Origin: Acidimicrobiales bacterium
GTDB taxonomy: Bacteria > Actinomycetota > Acidimicrobiia > Acidimicrobiales > Aldehydirespiratoraceae
Length of the DNA: 64,000 nt
Assembly (NCBI GenBank): GCA_041394245.1
Contig: JAWKIR010000004.1
Coordinates: 62,001 to 126,000, forward strand
Direction of reading: 5' to 3'
Positions 1 through 10,573 of this stretch are shown here, in pieces. The notes under the pieces are model-generated. The model saw only the letters and a list, made by a program, of their open reading frames with translations, did no database searches and was not told the origin of the DNA. The position numbers and the translations under genes are program-made. Positions within the stretch are counted from its first letter, which is position 1; the number at the start of each line of letters is the position of its first letter.

Positions 1-1779
1 GTAGGTCTGGTCGATGGCCGACTTGATGGCGGCGATGGCCTGGTCGACGGGCAGGAGATCGGTGAGGGAGAAGAAGCACGTCTGCAGCACGGTGTTGACG
101 CGGCTGCCGAGTCCGTTGTCGCTCGCCACCGCGGCAGCGTCGATGACCCAGACCCGCAGCCCCTTGTCGATGATGGTCTGCTGCACCTCGCGCGAGAGCT
201 GATCCCAGACCTGGTCGGCCGGGAACGGGGCGTTGATCAGCAGCGTGGCACCCTGGGCGGCGACGTCGAGGAGATCGCGCCGGTCCAGCGAGCCGAAGTG
301 GTGGACGGCGACGAAGTCGGCCTCCTGCACGAGATAGGCGGACTGGATCGGCTCGGGTCCGAATCGGAGGTGCGAGGTCGTGGTGGAACCCGACTTCTTC
401 GAGTCGTAGACGAAGTAGCCCTGGGCGAACAGTGGTGTGAGATCGCCGACGATCTTGACCGTGTTCTTGTTGGCGCCGACGGTCCCGTCACTGCCGAGGC
501 CGTGGAACACGGCGCGACGGACGCCGGCCGGTTCGTGCCACGCGTCCGCGTCGTACTCCACATGGGTGTGGCCGACGTCGTCGATGATGCCGACGGTGAT
601 CTCGTGGCGGGGTCGGGGCGCGTCGAGTTCGGCGAACACCGCCATCGCCATCGCCGGTGTGAACTCCTTCGACGAGAGTCCGTAGCGCCCGCCGATCACC
701 TCGGGTGCGACGCCGTGCGACCAACGACGGGCCAGCGCGGCGACGATGTCGAGATAGAGCGGTTCACCGACCGAACCGGGTTCCTTGGTGCGATCGAGCG
801 CAGCGATCCGTTCGACGGTCGGAGGGAGCGCATCGACGAGTGCGCCGGTGTCGAAGGGCCGGTAGAGACGCACGGTCAGTACGCCGACGCGCTCGCCGGC
901 GGCGACCATCGCGTCGACCGCCTCGCGCACCGTGCCTGCGCCCGAACCCATGATCACCACGACGCGGGTCGCTTCGGGATGGCCGTGGTAGTCGAAGAGT
1001 CGATAGTGACGGCCGGTCAGCTCGCCGAAGCGGTACATCTCCTGTTGGACGATGCCGGGCAGCGCGCGACGGTAGGAATTGGCGGCCTCGGCGGCCTGGA
1101 AGAACACATCGGGGTTCTGGGCCGTGCCCCGGATGACCGGACGATCCGGGTCGAGGGCCCGGAGACGATGGCGGACGACGAGGTCGTCGTCGATCATCGC
1201 CCGGACCGTCGCGTCGTCGATCTCCTCGATCTTGGCGACCTCGTGGCTCGTGCGGAAACCGTCGAAGAAGTGGAGGAAGGGCACCCGGCTGCGCAGCGTC
1301 GCCGCATGACTGACGAGGGCGAGGTCGTGGGCTTCCTGCACCGAGCCGGAGGCCAGCATCGCCATGCCCGTCTGGCGGGCCGCCATGACGTCGCTGTGAT
1401 CACCGAAGATGCTCAGCGCATGGGTGGCCACGGACCGGGCGGCGACATGGATCACTGCCGGAAGGAGCTCGCCGGCGATCTTGTAGAGGTTCGGGATCAT
1501 CAGCAGGAGACCCTGTGACGCGGTGAACGTGGTGGTGAGCGCCCCCGCCTGGAGCGCACCGTGGACAGCCCCGGCCGCGCCGCCCTCGCTCTGCATCTCG
1601 ATCACGTCGGGGACCGCGCCCCAGAGATTCTCGACCCCGGCCTGCGACCACGCATCGGCGTGCTCGCCCATCGGCGATGCCGGTGTGATCGGGTAGATCG
1701 CGATCACCTCGCTGACCCGGTGGGCGATCCGGGCCGCGGCCTCGTTCCCGTCGACGGTGATGTGGCGGATGTCAGCCAT
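1..1779 (-). CDS. nifJ: Pyruvate:ferredoxin (flavodoxin) oxidoreductase, N-terminal half, cut by window edge
   Basis: Reading from the ATG at 1779 gives an open frame of 593 codons that runs off the left edge, about half of the usual ~1,150-1,200 residue single-chain PFOR. The start reads MADIRHITVDGNEAAARIAH and is followed by the typical IYPITPASPMGEHAD segment of the pyruvate-binding domain, then QASQGLLLM-type and MYRFGELTGR-type segments of domains I and II. PFOR oxidatively decarboxylates pyruvate to acetyl-CoA, or the reverse, using thiamine diphosphate and FeS clusters with ferredoxin or flavodoxin as partner, in the cytoplasm. GGAGGTG sits just before the start. The C-terminal thiamine and FeS domains are outside the window. 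Neighbouring PPDK acts on the same metabolite, pyruvate. Confidence 0.93.
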   Translation of the reverse strand, partial: MADIRHITVDGNEAAARIAHRVSEVIAIYPITPASPMGEHADAWSQAGVENLWGAVPDVIEMQSEGGAAGAVHGALQAGALTTTFTASQGLLLMIPNLYKIAGELLPAVIHVAARSVATHALSIFGDHSDVMAARQTGMAMLASGSVQEAHDLALVSHAATLRSRVPFLHFFDGFRTSHEVAKIEEIDDATVRAMIDDDLVVRHRLRALDPDRPVIRGTAQNPDVFFQAAEAANSYRRALPGIVQQEMYRFGELTGRHYRLFDYHGHPEATRVVVIMGSGAGTVREAVDAMVAAGERVGVLTVRLYRPFDTGALVDALPPTVERIAALDRTKEPGSVGEPLYLDIVAALARRWSHGVAPEVIGGRYGLSSKEFTPAMAMAVFAELDAPRPRHEITVGIIDDVGHTHVEYDADAWHEPAGVRRAVFHGLGSDGTVGANKNTVKIVGDLTPLFAQGYFVYDSKKSGSTTTSHLRFGPEPIQSAYLVQEADFVAVHHFGSLDRRDLLDVAAQGATLLINAPFPADQVWDQLSREVQQTIIDKGLRVWVIDAAAVASDNGLGSRVNTVLQTCFFSLTDLLPVDQAIAAIKSAIDQTY

Positions 1780-1791
1780 TCGTGGCACCTC

Positions 1792-1806
1792 CGGACCTTC
1801 GACCCT
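1792..1806 (+). promoter_or_regulatory. DosR/DevR-like box in front of the PPOX gene
   Basis: CGGACCTTCGACCCT matches 10 of 12 defined positions of the DosR hypoxia motif GGGACTTNNGNCCCT as remembered from mycobacteria. It lies between the divergent PFOR and PPOX starts. It is too close to the PFOR start (13 bp) to act there, but 57 bp upstream of the PPOX start. No clear -10 hexamer is seen at the expected distance, so this copy is weaker evidence than the four listed below. Confidence 0.5.
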
Positions 1807-1862
1807 GTGGTCGGTCGTTCCCGGCGTCTTCACTGGGCTCGTACCGCCAGGAAGGACTCGCC

Positions 1863-2292
1863 ATGGCCCCCGCTCCCACCCCTGATTCCGCCGCCCCCGA
1901 GCCGGTGGCGATCGATCTCGTCAACCACACCGGCGTGCTCGATCGGACCACCTGCATCGAGCTGATCGAGTCGACGCCGATCGGCCGGATCGGTTTCCAG
2001 GTCGACGGGGCGCCGATGGTCCTCCCGGTCAACTTCGCCTGGTCCGAGGAAACGATCGTGTTCCGGACGTTGGAGGGAATGAAGCTGGCCGCAGCGGCGG
2101 ACGAACAGGCCGTCTGTTTCGAGGTCGATCGCTGGGACGAATCGGCACGGTCCGGTTGGAGTGTGGTCGTGACCGGCGTCGCGAGGGAGGTCACCGAGTG
2201 GGCCGAACGCGAGCTGCTCGAGCAGATCGGACTCGTGCCCTGGGCCCGCGAGGCGTGGCGGACGATGTGGGTGCGGATCGAGCCGAACGACA

Positions 2293-2315
<23 letters not shown>
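1863..2315 (+). CDS. Pyridoxamine 5'-phosphate oxidase-fold (FMN/F420-binding) protein
   Basis: A 150-residue protein of the flavin-reductase-like split-barrel family that binds FMN, F420 or heme. It shows the family pattern of a short N-terminal strand, IGRIGFQVDGAPMVLPVNF, then VCFEVDRWD and a WSVVVTGVAREV strand. The start at 1863 is chosen because AGGAAGG lies a few bases upstream and the preceding in-frame residues look non-coding. Its substrate cannot be told from sequence. Members of this fold are common in DosR regulons, and a DosR-like box lies 57 bp upstream. Its 3' end overlaps the convergent ppdK gene by 23 bp. Confidence 0.85.
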
Positions 2316-5022
<2,707 letters not shown>

Positions 5023-5081
5023 TCATCCTCGCAGTGCGGTCGGTCTCCCTTCGATGCTCGACGTCCCGACCACGTGCGGCC

Positions 5082-5096
5082 AGGGTCGAAGGTCAT
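5082..5096 (-). promoter_or_regulatory. DosR/DevR-like box of the ppdK promoter
   Basis: On the minus strand this reads ATGACCTTCGACCCT, 9 of 12 matches to the DosR consensus and nearly identical to the boxes at 1792 and 10609. The -10-like hexamer GAGCAT (5059-5054, minus strand) is centred 32.5 bp downstream, the same spacing as at three other boxes in this window. On the plus strand it also lies 68 bp before the cupin gene, whose own -10 may be TAGCGT at 5126-5131. Confidence 0.6.
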
Positions 5097-5156
5097 GTCC
5101 GAGGACACGCGATCCGGTGGTGCGGTAGCGTCGAGCTTCGATACGAGGAGACGCGC

Positions 5157-5504
5157 ATGCGGCAGGTTGTGCTCAGGACCGGAGAATTCACGACGGAGGC
5201 CGAGGCGATCGCTCTCGCCGAGGCCGAAGGGCTCGTCCCGCTGGCGTTCGACCTCGAGCCGAGCGGGATCGATCACTGGCACGACTTCGGCGCGAAGGTC
5301 TTCGTCGTCGACGGGTCGGTGCGGATCACCGACGTCGAGTCCGGTTCGAGCTTCGAGCTCACGGCCGGTTGCTCGATCCAGGCCGACCCGGGCGGGGTGC
5401 ACCGCGAGGAGGGCGCCCCGTTTCGGGCCGTCGTCGCCTTCGACCGTGATCCCGCCACGCTGACGATGCCGATCGACAGGTCGCCGGCGGATCAACCCGC
5501 CTGA
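5157..5504 (+). CDS. Small single-domain cupin protein
   Basis: A 115-residue cupin-like protein. Seen in the sequence are HWHDFGAKVFVVDGSVRITD (first cupin motif, two histidines and a glycine-rich turn) and AGCSIQADPGGVHREE (second motif with proline-glycine and histidine), which together form a metal-binding beta barrel. The substrate is not predictable. The ATG at 5157 has GAGGAG at the right distance and the upstream in-frame stretch is intergenic in character. It is divergent from ppdK, sharing the 134-bp region that holds the DosR-like box. Confidence 0.82.
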   Translation: MRQVVLRTGEFTTEAEAIALAEAEGLVPLAFDLEPSGIDHWHDFGAKVFVVDGSVRITDVESGSSFELTAGCSIQADPGGVHREEGAPFRAVVAFDRDPATLTMPIDRSPADQPA

Positions 5505-5524
5505 GTCGTCACGGCACCGACATC

Positions 5525-5539
5525 GGGACCTACGGCACT
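5525..5539 (+). promoter_or_regulatory. DosR/DevR-like box upstream of the Rho_N-tailed protein
   Basis: GGGACCTACGGCACT matches 10 of 12 DosR-consensus positions. GACGCT at 5562-5567 is a possible -10 hexamer, centred 32.5 bp downstream, the same distance as at ppdK and the alpha/beta hydrolase. The start codon of the downstream gene is at 5607. Confidence 0.5.
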
Positions 5540-5606
5540 CGCCGTCGCTCCCGCTGGCCGCGACGCTGACGGCAGTAGTTCCAACCACCCCCGAGGGAGA
5601 AGCGAC

Positions 5607-6113
5607 ATGTCGGTCAAGGAGAGGCTCCAAGAACAGTTCAAGGACGTCGAGACGTCGTACCGCGATCTCGTCGCCGAGATCGAGAAGCAGCTCAGCGAGT
5701 TGGAGCAGCGGGCCAACAAGGCGCTCGACGATCTCCAGGAGCAGGTGCCCGAGGAGGTGGCGGAGACCATCGCCCGGCTGCGCGAGATGAACGCCTCGAT
5801 GCGCAAACGGCTCGCCACCATGTCCGAGCAGGCCTTGGAGACCACCCGTGAGGCGGTCGAGTCGCTCTCCGAGAGCGCCGGTCGGGTGACGGGTCGTGCG
5901 CCGAAGAAGAAGCCGGCGAAGAAGGCCGTAGCCAAGAGGACGCCAGCCAAGAAGAAGGCCGCGGCGAAGACGCCCGCGCCGAAGCCGGCCGGCAAGGCCA
6001 GCTCGAAATGGAGCAAGGCCGAGCTCTCGGCCGAGGCGACCCGGCTCGGGATCAGCGGTCGGTCGTCGATGACGAAGGCCCAGCTGGTGCGGGCGATCAA
6101 CACGGCGTCGTAG
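5607..6113 (+). CDS. Coiled-coil, histone H1-like basic protein with C-terminal Rho_N/SAP-type domain
   Basis: 168 residues in three parts. Residues 1-95 are charged and heptad-like, probably coiled coil. Residues about 98-135 are a lysine/alanine/proline tract resembling histone H1 tails (repeats such as AKKKAAAK). Residues 136-168 form a small helical Rho_N/SAP/HeH-like domain with LGISGRSSMTKAQLV. The composition suggests a nucleoid-associated or RNA/DNA-binding role; no enzyme motif is seen. GAGGGAGAAG precedes the ATG. The same C-terminal domain recurs in the protein at 26292-26810. A DosR-like box lies upstream. The 3' end is covered by a 25-bp tandem duplication. Confidence 0.8.
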   Translation: MSVKERLQEQFKDVETSYRDLVAEIEKQLSELEQRANKALDDLQEQVPEEVAETIARLREMNASMRKRLATMSEQALETTREAVESLSESAGRVTGRAPKKKPAKKAVAKRTPAKKKAAAKTPAPKPAGKASSKWSKAELSAEATRLGISGRSSMTKAQLVRAINTAS

Positions 6114-6140
6114 ACGCCCGATCAACCCAGCGTCGTAGAC
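6091..6140 (+). repeat. 25-bp tandem duplication over the stop codon
   Basis: Two adjacent 25-bp copies (6091-6115 and 6116-6140) agree at 21 of 25 positions. Both contain GCGTCGTAGAC, so the last codons and the TAG stop of the Rho_N-tailed gene are repeated downstream. A partly inverted third copy follows at 6141. Confidence 0.8.
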
Positions 6141-6157
6141 GCCCGGTTGATCCGGGC
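6141..6157. terminator. Possible bidirectional hairpin terminator
   Basis: GCCCGG-TTGAT-CCGGGC forms a 6-bp stem between two convergent genes (stops at 6113 and 6160). GATCAACC further upstream could pair with GGTTGATC here as an alternative. There is no T-run, as is usual for high-GC actinobacteria. Confidence 0.4.
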
Positions 6158-6159
6158 GC

Positions 6160-7359
6160 TCAGGCGGGCACGCCGACGCCCATGATGCGGGCGAGGTTGC
6201 CGCCCATGACCTTGGCGACGTCTTCCTGGCTCAGCCCCTCGAGATCGTCGACGAACGAGATCGGATCGGACATCCCCTCGGGATGGGGGTAGTCGGACCC
6301 GAAGAGCACGTTGTCGGCGCCGATCAGGTCGATGAGGCCGATGGGGTCGTCCTCGTGGAACGGGTGCACGTAGACGCAGCGCTTGAAGGTCTCGAAGGGA
6401 TGCTCGTCCCAGCTGTGTGGGTTGAAGTCGTAGGCGTCGTGCATGCGGGCGACGAGCGGCCGGACCCAGTTGGAGCCGTTCTCGACGGGGGCGAGCTTGA
6501 GCCCCGGGAAGCGGGTGCAGAGTCCGTGTCCGATCGCCGACGAGATCGTGTCGGTGATCGCCCGACCGTGTGAGCCTGACAGTGCCTCGAAGCCGCTGCT
6601 GTCGGTGAACGGCGTGAACTCGTCGCGGATGCCTTCCCACTCGTTCGAGTAGCGGGTGTAGCCGCTGTCGCTCGCGTGCATGCCGGTGACGATGCCGGCC
6701 TCCTCCACGAGCTTCCAGAACGGATCGAACTCGGGGAGCGCGAACGACCGTGGTCCTTCGAGGCCGAACACGGGCGCAGGACGGACGAGGATGATCTTGG
6801 CGCCACGTTCGAGGACCCACTCGAGTTCCTCGATGGCCCGGTCGACGATGCCCAGGTGGATCACGGGTGTGGCGAAGATCCGGTCGTCGAAGTTGAACGT
6901 CCATGTCTCGTGCATCCACTGGTTGAGCGCGTGGATGATCACATGGACGGTCGACGGGTCGTTGCGGAGCCGTTCCTCGAGGAGGCTGGCGAGCGTCGGC
7001 CACATGAGGGCCCGGTCGATGCCGAGCTCGTCCATCAGCTCGATGCGGGGGCCGGGCTCGAAGTAGGCGGGCGGCGATTCGATCGCCTTGCCGAGCATCT
7101 CGCGGCGGGACTTGCCCTCCGGGTTGCCGTTCTTGAAGAACTCCTCCTGCGCACCCGGCGCCGCGACCTTGCGAAATGTCGGGTTCGGGATGTATTCGCT
7201 GATCTGGCCCTTGAGCGCGATCTTCGTGCGGCCGTTGACCTCCACGTAGCGCACCACGCCCTGGTACTTGTCGGGGAGGAACTTGGTGAAAGCGTCCGGC
7301 GGCTCGTACATGTGGTTGTCGGCATCGAACACCGGGAAGTCGAGTTCTCGTGACGGCAT
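6160..7359 (-). CDS. Amidohydrolase-family (amidohydrolase 2) metal-dependent hydrolase/decarboxylase-like protein
   Basis: 399 residues starting MPSRELDFPVFDADNHMYEP. The DADNH element near the N-terminus, a central GMHASDSGY histidine segment and the C-terminal GSDYPHPEG motif are those of the amidohydrolase-2 TIM-barrel family (ACMSD and related decarboxylases). Actinobacterial members of this length often sit in catabolic clusters for steroids or aromatics; the substrate here is unknown. The ATG at 7359 has GGGGGAA upstream, and 19 further in-frame residues reach an ATG at 7416 that overlaps a palindrome, so the shorter form is preferred. The palindrome suggests TetR-type control. Confidence 0.85.
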   Translation of the reverse strand: MPSRELDFPVFDADNHMYEPPDAFTKFLPDKYQGVVRYVEVNGRTKIALKGQISEYIPNPTFRKVAAPGAQEEFFKNGNPEGKSRREMLGKAIESPPAYFEPGPRIELMDELGIDRALMWPTLASLLEERLRNDPSTVHVIIHALNQWMHETWTFNFDDRIFATPVIHLGIVDRAIEELEWVLERGAKIILVRPAPVFGLEGPRSFALPEFDPFWKLVEEAGIVTGMHASDSGYTRYSNEWEGIRDEFTPFTDSSGFEALSGSHGRAITDTISSAIGHGLCTRFPGLKLAPVENGSNWVRPLVARMHDAYDFNPHSWDEHPFETFKRCVYVHPFHEDDPIGLIDLIGADNVLFGSDYPHPEGMSDPISFVDDLEGLSQEDVAKVMGGNLARIMGVGVPA

Positions 7360-7405
7360 CGTGGTTCCCCCTGCTGAGGCCTCGTCGGCCAAAGGTGACA
7401 TGACT

Positions 7406-7422
7406 GTTAGAAGCACTCTAAC
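7406..7422. promoter_or_regulatory. Palindromic operator candidate before the amidohydrolase gene
   Basis: GTTAGA-AGCAC-TCTAAC is a perfect 6-5-6 inverted repeat 47-63 bp upstream of the ATG at 7359. Such TTAGA..TCTAA palindromes are typical of TetR-family operators in actinobacteria. No TetR gene is adjacent. Confidence 0.55.
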
Positions 7423-7463
7423 GGCCGAGCCGGCCGCGTGCGAAGCCGTGGTGGACAGTGTCG

Positions 7464-8028
7464 TCAGAAGGCGGTGCTCGGAAGGTCGGTCAGACCCTGT
7501 TCGAGAGCATCGCAGATCGTCACGGCGACATCGTCCGGGCGCAGCCCCTCCGGGAACGCCGGTGCGGTGCCCTCGATCGCCCGGCTCGCCAGACCCGTCT
7601 CCGTGTGGGGCGGCCGGGCATCGAGCACCCGCACCCTCGACCGTCGGAACTCACGGACGAGCGCGTCGTCGAAGGACCGCAGCGCAGCCTTCGACGCACC
7701 GTAGGCGGCCATTCCCGGCAGGTTTCGTTCGGCGATCACGCCGGAGATGTTGACCATCGCGCCGCCGTGCTCGATCCGCTCGGCCGCCATGGGCGATCGT
7801 CGCGTCGACGGCCCGCACGCATTCCGCCGGGGTTCGCAGATCGGCGGTCACGCGCGCACCGGACACGGGGAGTGCCTCGAGACGGTCGAGGTGGCGCGCG
7901 GCCAACGTGAGGATCGCGCCCCGACGATGGAGTTCTCCCGCCAACGCACTCCCCAGACCGCCGGTGGCTCCCGCGATCAGAACGGAGGCACCGGCGATCG
8001 GATGGGGGGTGGTGGCGTCATTCGACAT
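7464..8028 (-). pseudogene. Short-chain dehydrogenase/reductase, broken by internal deletion and frameshift
   Basis: Two reading frames each carry half of one SDR. The 5' part (from ATG 8028, or 8097 with a better ribosome site) has the Rossmann motif GATGGLGSALAGEL and LAARHLDRL. The 3' part, in another frame, has VNISGVIAER, the active-site AAYGASKAAL (Tyr-x-x-x-Lys) and VLDARPPHTETGL. The frames switch near 7785-7797. Against a normal ~240-residue SDR about 40-50 residues are missing at the switch, including the NNAG-type strand, so this is a deletion with loss of frame and not a single-base slip. An intact product is not possible. Confidence 0.8.
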
Positions 8029-8188
8029 GGGTTGGGGTCCGTGCGAGAACAACTCGGTCGTCGAACCGACCACACGGTCCCTGATCCGATCGATCATGTC
8101 GCGTCCTCGCCGAGCTCCATGTCCGCGCGACGGGGCGACGATGGTCCACGGATGCGGCACCGACACGAACGCAGGTCAAGATGGGCCG

Positions 8189-9703
8189 ATGGGCGACCTC
8201 GATCTTGCGACCGTGTGGGTGCTCGGCGACCAGCTGTCTCGTCGGCACGGGCCGCTCGGCGACTCGGGTCCGGGCGATTGTCGGGTGCTGTTCGTCGAGA
8301 GCGCCGCGCTGGTGCGGGGGCAACGATGGCATCGTCAGCGCCTCCACCTGGTGCTGTCGGCCATGCGGCACCTCGCCGAGGAATTGCGAGCCGAAGGGTT
8401 CGATGTCGACTACCGCCGCAGTGCGGATCTCGCCGCCGGGCTGGCCGCGCATCGAGCCGACCATCCCGGGAGCCGGGTTCTGGCCGCGCGCCCGTCGAGC
8501 ATCGACGGCTGCGACCGCCTGACGGCCCTCGGCGTCGAACTGGTGGACCACGACTACTTCCTGACCGCTGCCGCCGACTTCGCCGACTGGGCCGGCGCCC
8601 GCACCCAGCTGCGGATGGAGGACTTCTACCGTTGGCAGCGGCGACGTCTCGATGTGCTCATGGACGGCGACGAGCCGGCCGGCGGCGACTGGAACTTCGA
8701 CCACGACAATCGCGAACGACCACCGAAGGACGGCCGGTCGTGGCCGGGTGTCACGCGTTTCGAGCTCGACGAGATCGATCACGCCGTGCTGGCCGGTCTC
8801 GATGCCGATCCCGAGGTGACGTGTTGGGGCGATGGCCCCGACGGCCTCTGGCCCGTGACCCGCGAGCAGGCGCTCGTGCGGCTCGGGGAGTTCGTCGAAC
8901 ACGCGCTCGCTCCGTTCGGCCCCCACGAAGATGCGATGCTCGCCGGCGAATGGAAGCTCGCCCACAGCGTGCTCAGCAGCTCGCTCAACCTCGGGCTGCT
9001 CCATCCCGACGAGGTGGTGCGGGCCGTGGAGGTCCGCTACCGGGAGGGCGGGGCGCCGATCAACAGCGTCGAGGGATTCATCCGCCAAGTGATCGGCTGG
9101 CGGGAGTACGTGTGGTGCCTCTACTGGTACTGGGGCGCCGACTATCGCACCCGCAACGCGCACGGCGCCCACCGCCCGGTGCCCCCGTCGTTCACCGGCG
9201 AGGCATCGACCGAGATGGCCTGCGTCGAGGCGACCGTCGCCGGGCTCCATGCCCGTGCCTACGGCCATCACATCCAACGGTTGATGGTGCTCGGCAACCT
9301 CGCCCTCACCGCCGGGGTCGAGCCGTGGGCATTGAGCGAATGGATGCGCGTGACATTCATCGATGGCGCCGAATGGGTGATGGTGCCCAACGTCATCGGA
9401 ATGGCGCTCCACGCCGACGGCGGGGAAATGGCGACCAAGCCGTATGCCTCGGGTGGTGCGTACCTCAACCGGATGAGCGACTACTGCCGCGACTGTCGGT
9501 TCGATCCGGCCAAGCGAACCGGCGAGAATGCGTGTCCGTTCACCTCGCTCTACTGGGACTTCCTTGCCCGCAACGAAGCCGATCTCGCAACCAACCACCG
9601 CATGGCGCGACAGCTGGCGGGAATGCGTCGCCTCTCCGATCTCGACGCCACTCGCGTTCGAGCCGCCGAGGTGCTCGAGCGGCTCGATCGCGGCGAGCTG
9701 TAG
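8189..9703 (+). CDS. FeS-type photolyase/cryptochrome (PhrB/FeS-BCP family)
   Basis: 504 residues, a prokaryotic (6-4)-photolyase-like flavoprotein of the group carrying a 4Fe-4S cluster; it would repair UV photoproducts in DNA using FAD. The N-terminal VWVLGDQLS segment is typical of this family. Cys345, Cys433, Cys436 and Cys449 have spacings of 88, 3 and 13, identical to the four cluster ligands I recall for Agrobacterium PhrB. Conserved WREYVWCLYW and the MSDYCRDCRFDP region agree. The ATG at 8189 follows CAAGAT by 6 bases and appears leaderless. It is divergent from the broken SDR gene. Confidence 0.9.
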   Translation: MGDLDLATVWVLGDQLSRRHGPLGDSGPGDCRVLFVESAALVRGQRWHRQRLHLVLSAMRHLAEELRAEGFDVDYRRSADLAAGLAAHRADHPGSRVLAARPSSIDGCDRLTALGVELVDHDYFLTAAADFADWAGARTQLRMEDFYRWQRRRLDVLMDGDEPAGGDWNFDHDNRERPPKDGRSWPGVTRFELDEIDHAVLAGLDADPEVTCWGDGPDGLWPVTREQALVRLGEFVEHALAPFGPHEDAMLAGEWKLAHSVLSSSLNLGLLHPDEVVRAVEVRYREGGAPINSVEGFIRQVIGWREYVWCLYWYWGADYRTRNAHGAHRPVPPSFTGEASTEMACVEATVAGLHARAYGHHIQRLMVLGNLALTAGVEPWALSEWMRVTFIDGAEWVMVPNVIGMALHADGGEMATKPYASGGAYLNRMSDYCRDCRFDPAKRTGENACPFTSLYWDFLARNEADLATNHRMARQLAGMRRLSDLDATRVRAAEVLERLDRGEL

Positions 9704-9712
9704 CGCCGACGG

Positions 9713-10168
9713 CTACTCGAGCGCAGCGGCGAGGCGGTCGAGCGTGGTGGTCATCGTCGAGCGGTTGTGGATGCCGCGGTCGGCAACTCCGGAGATCCCG
9801 GCGCTCGCCTCGCGCATCTCCTCGGGGATGAGGTTGGTGCTGTACTCGGTGATCCGGCAGCCGTCGTCGGTCGGCTCGATCGCGTAGCCCCACTTCGCGA
9901 AGACGAAGCCGTTCATGTCGCAGTCGAAGAAGAATCGCTCGTTCTCGACCAGCTCGACGATGGTGGCGGTGGTGGACCACTCGGCGTCGCCGTTGCGGTT
10001 GTGGCCGGTGAAGGTTGCCCCCATGGCCGGCCCGTCGAACCCCTCGTTCCACTCCGCTGCGTAGGTCTCCGGCGACCACTCGCCCATGCGGGTCACGTCG
10101 GTGATGGCGGCGTAGACCGCCTGGGGTGAGGCCTTGATCTCTCGGGTCACTTCGATGTCGAACGTCAT
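9713..10168 (-). CDS. SRPBCC (START-like) family protein
   Basis: 151 residues starting MTFDIEVTREIKASPQAVYA, the usual entry into a polyketide-cyclase/dehydrase-like SRPBCC fold, with TDVTRMGEWSPETYAAEW and a C-terminal amphipathic helix (TMTTTLDRLAAAL). These proteins bind hydrophobic ligands in a deep cavity; the ligand here is unknown. The gene ends 10 bp from the convergent photolyase gene. TAGCGT lies 7 bases before the ATG on the minus strand, so the transcript is probably leaderless. Confidence 0.85.
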   Translation of the reverse strand: MTFDIEVTREIKASPQAVYAAITDVTRMGEWSPETYAAEWNEGFDGPAMGATFTGHNRNGDAEWSTTATIVELVENERFFFDCDMNGFVFAKWGYAIEPTDDGCRITEYSTNLIPEEMREASAGISGVADRGIHNRSTMTTTLDRLAAALE

Positions 10169-10219
10169 GGTGCGGACGCTAGAGCCTGTCGGCGGTCGGA
10201 TGGAAACGGACGACGACGC

Positions 10220-10573
10220 TCAGGCGTGTTCGATGCAGCGGTCGGTTGCCGGCAGCGCGGCCTGGCGCTCCGCACCGATGGTCGTTCCGCACACCGAGCA
10301 CGTGCCATAGGTGCCGTCGTCGATTCGACCGATGGCGCGTTCGACCATCGTCAGCTGGGTCTGCAGCGTGTGGGCCAGCACCTGGTTCTCGCCCTGTTCG
10401 CCGGCGACCTGACCTCGATCGGCGAAGTCGTCGTCGAAATCGAGGTCGATCTCGCCGCCGACGGTCAGCTCGTCGATCTGGACCAGCAGCTGGGTCCGCT
10501 CGGCCTCCAGCGAGGCACGGATCTCAGCGTCGTTCGAGGGCACAGCGTTCGAGGGCACAGCGTTCGAGGACAT
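10220..10573 (-). CDS. DksA/TraR C4-type zinc-finger protein, probably expressed from an internal promoter
   Basis: 117 residues from the ATG at 10573, in frame with the upstream SDR. The C-terminal half shows the DksA/TraR pattern: VERAIGRIDDGTYGTCSVCG and then a second cysteine region (ATDRCIEHA). The family binds RNA polymerase through its secondary channel and alters promoter response. The N-terminus carries a 15-bp in-frame repeat (SNAVP-SNAVP-SN). The minus strand upstream has TACGTT 6 bases before the ATG and a DosR-like box centred 33.5 bp further up, an arrangement expected for a leaderless, separately controlled gene. Confidence 0.8.
   Translation of the reverse strand: MSSNAVPSNAVPSNDAEIRASLEAERTQLLVQIDELTVGGEIDLDFDDDFADRGQVAGEQGENQVLAHTLQTQLTMVERAIGRIDDGTYGTCSVCGTTIGAERQAALPATDRCIEHA

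Noticed and set aside
298..1518. 406-codon open frame on the plus strand.
   Set aside because: Antisense to the PFOR gene, which has clear family motifs; composition is shadow-like.
7359..7416. Upstream ATG at 7416 as start of the amidohydrolase.
   Set aside because: It overlaps the operator palindrome and lacks a ribosome site; family proteins begin near FDADNH.
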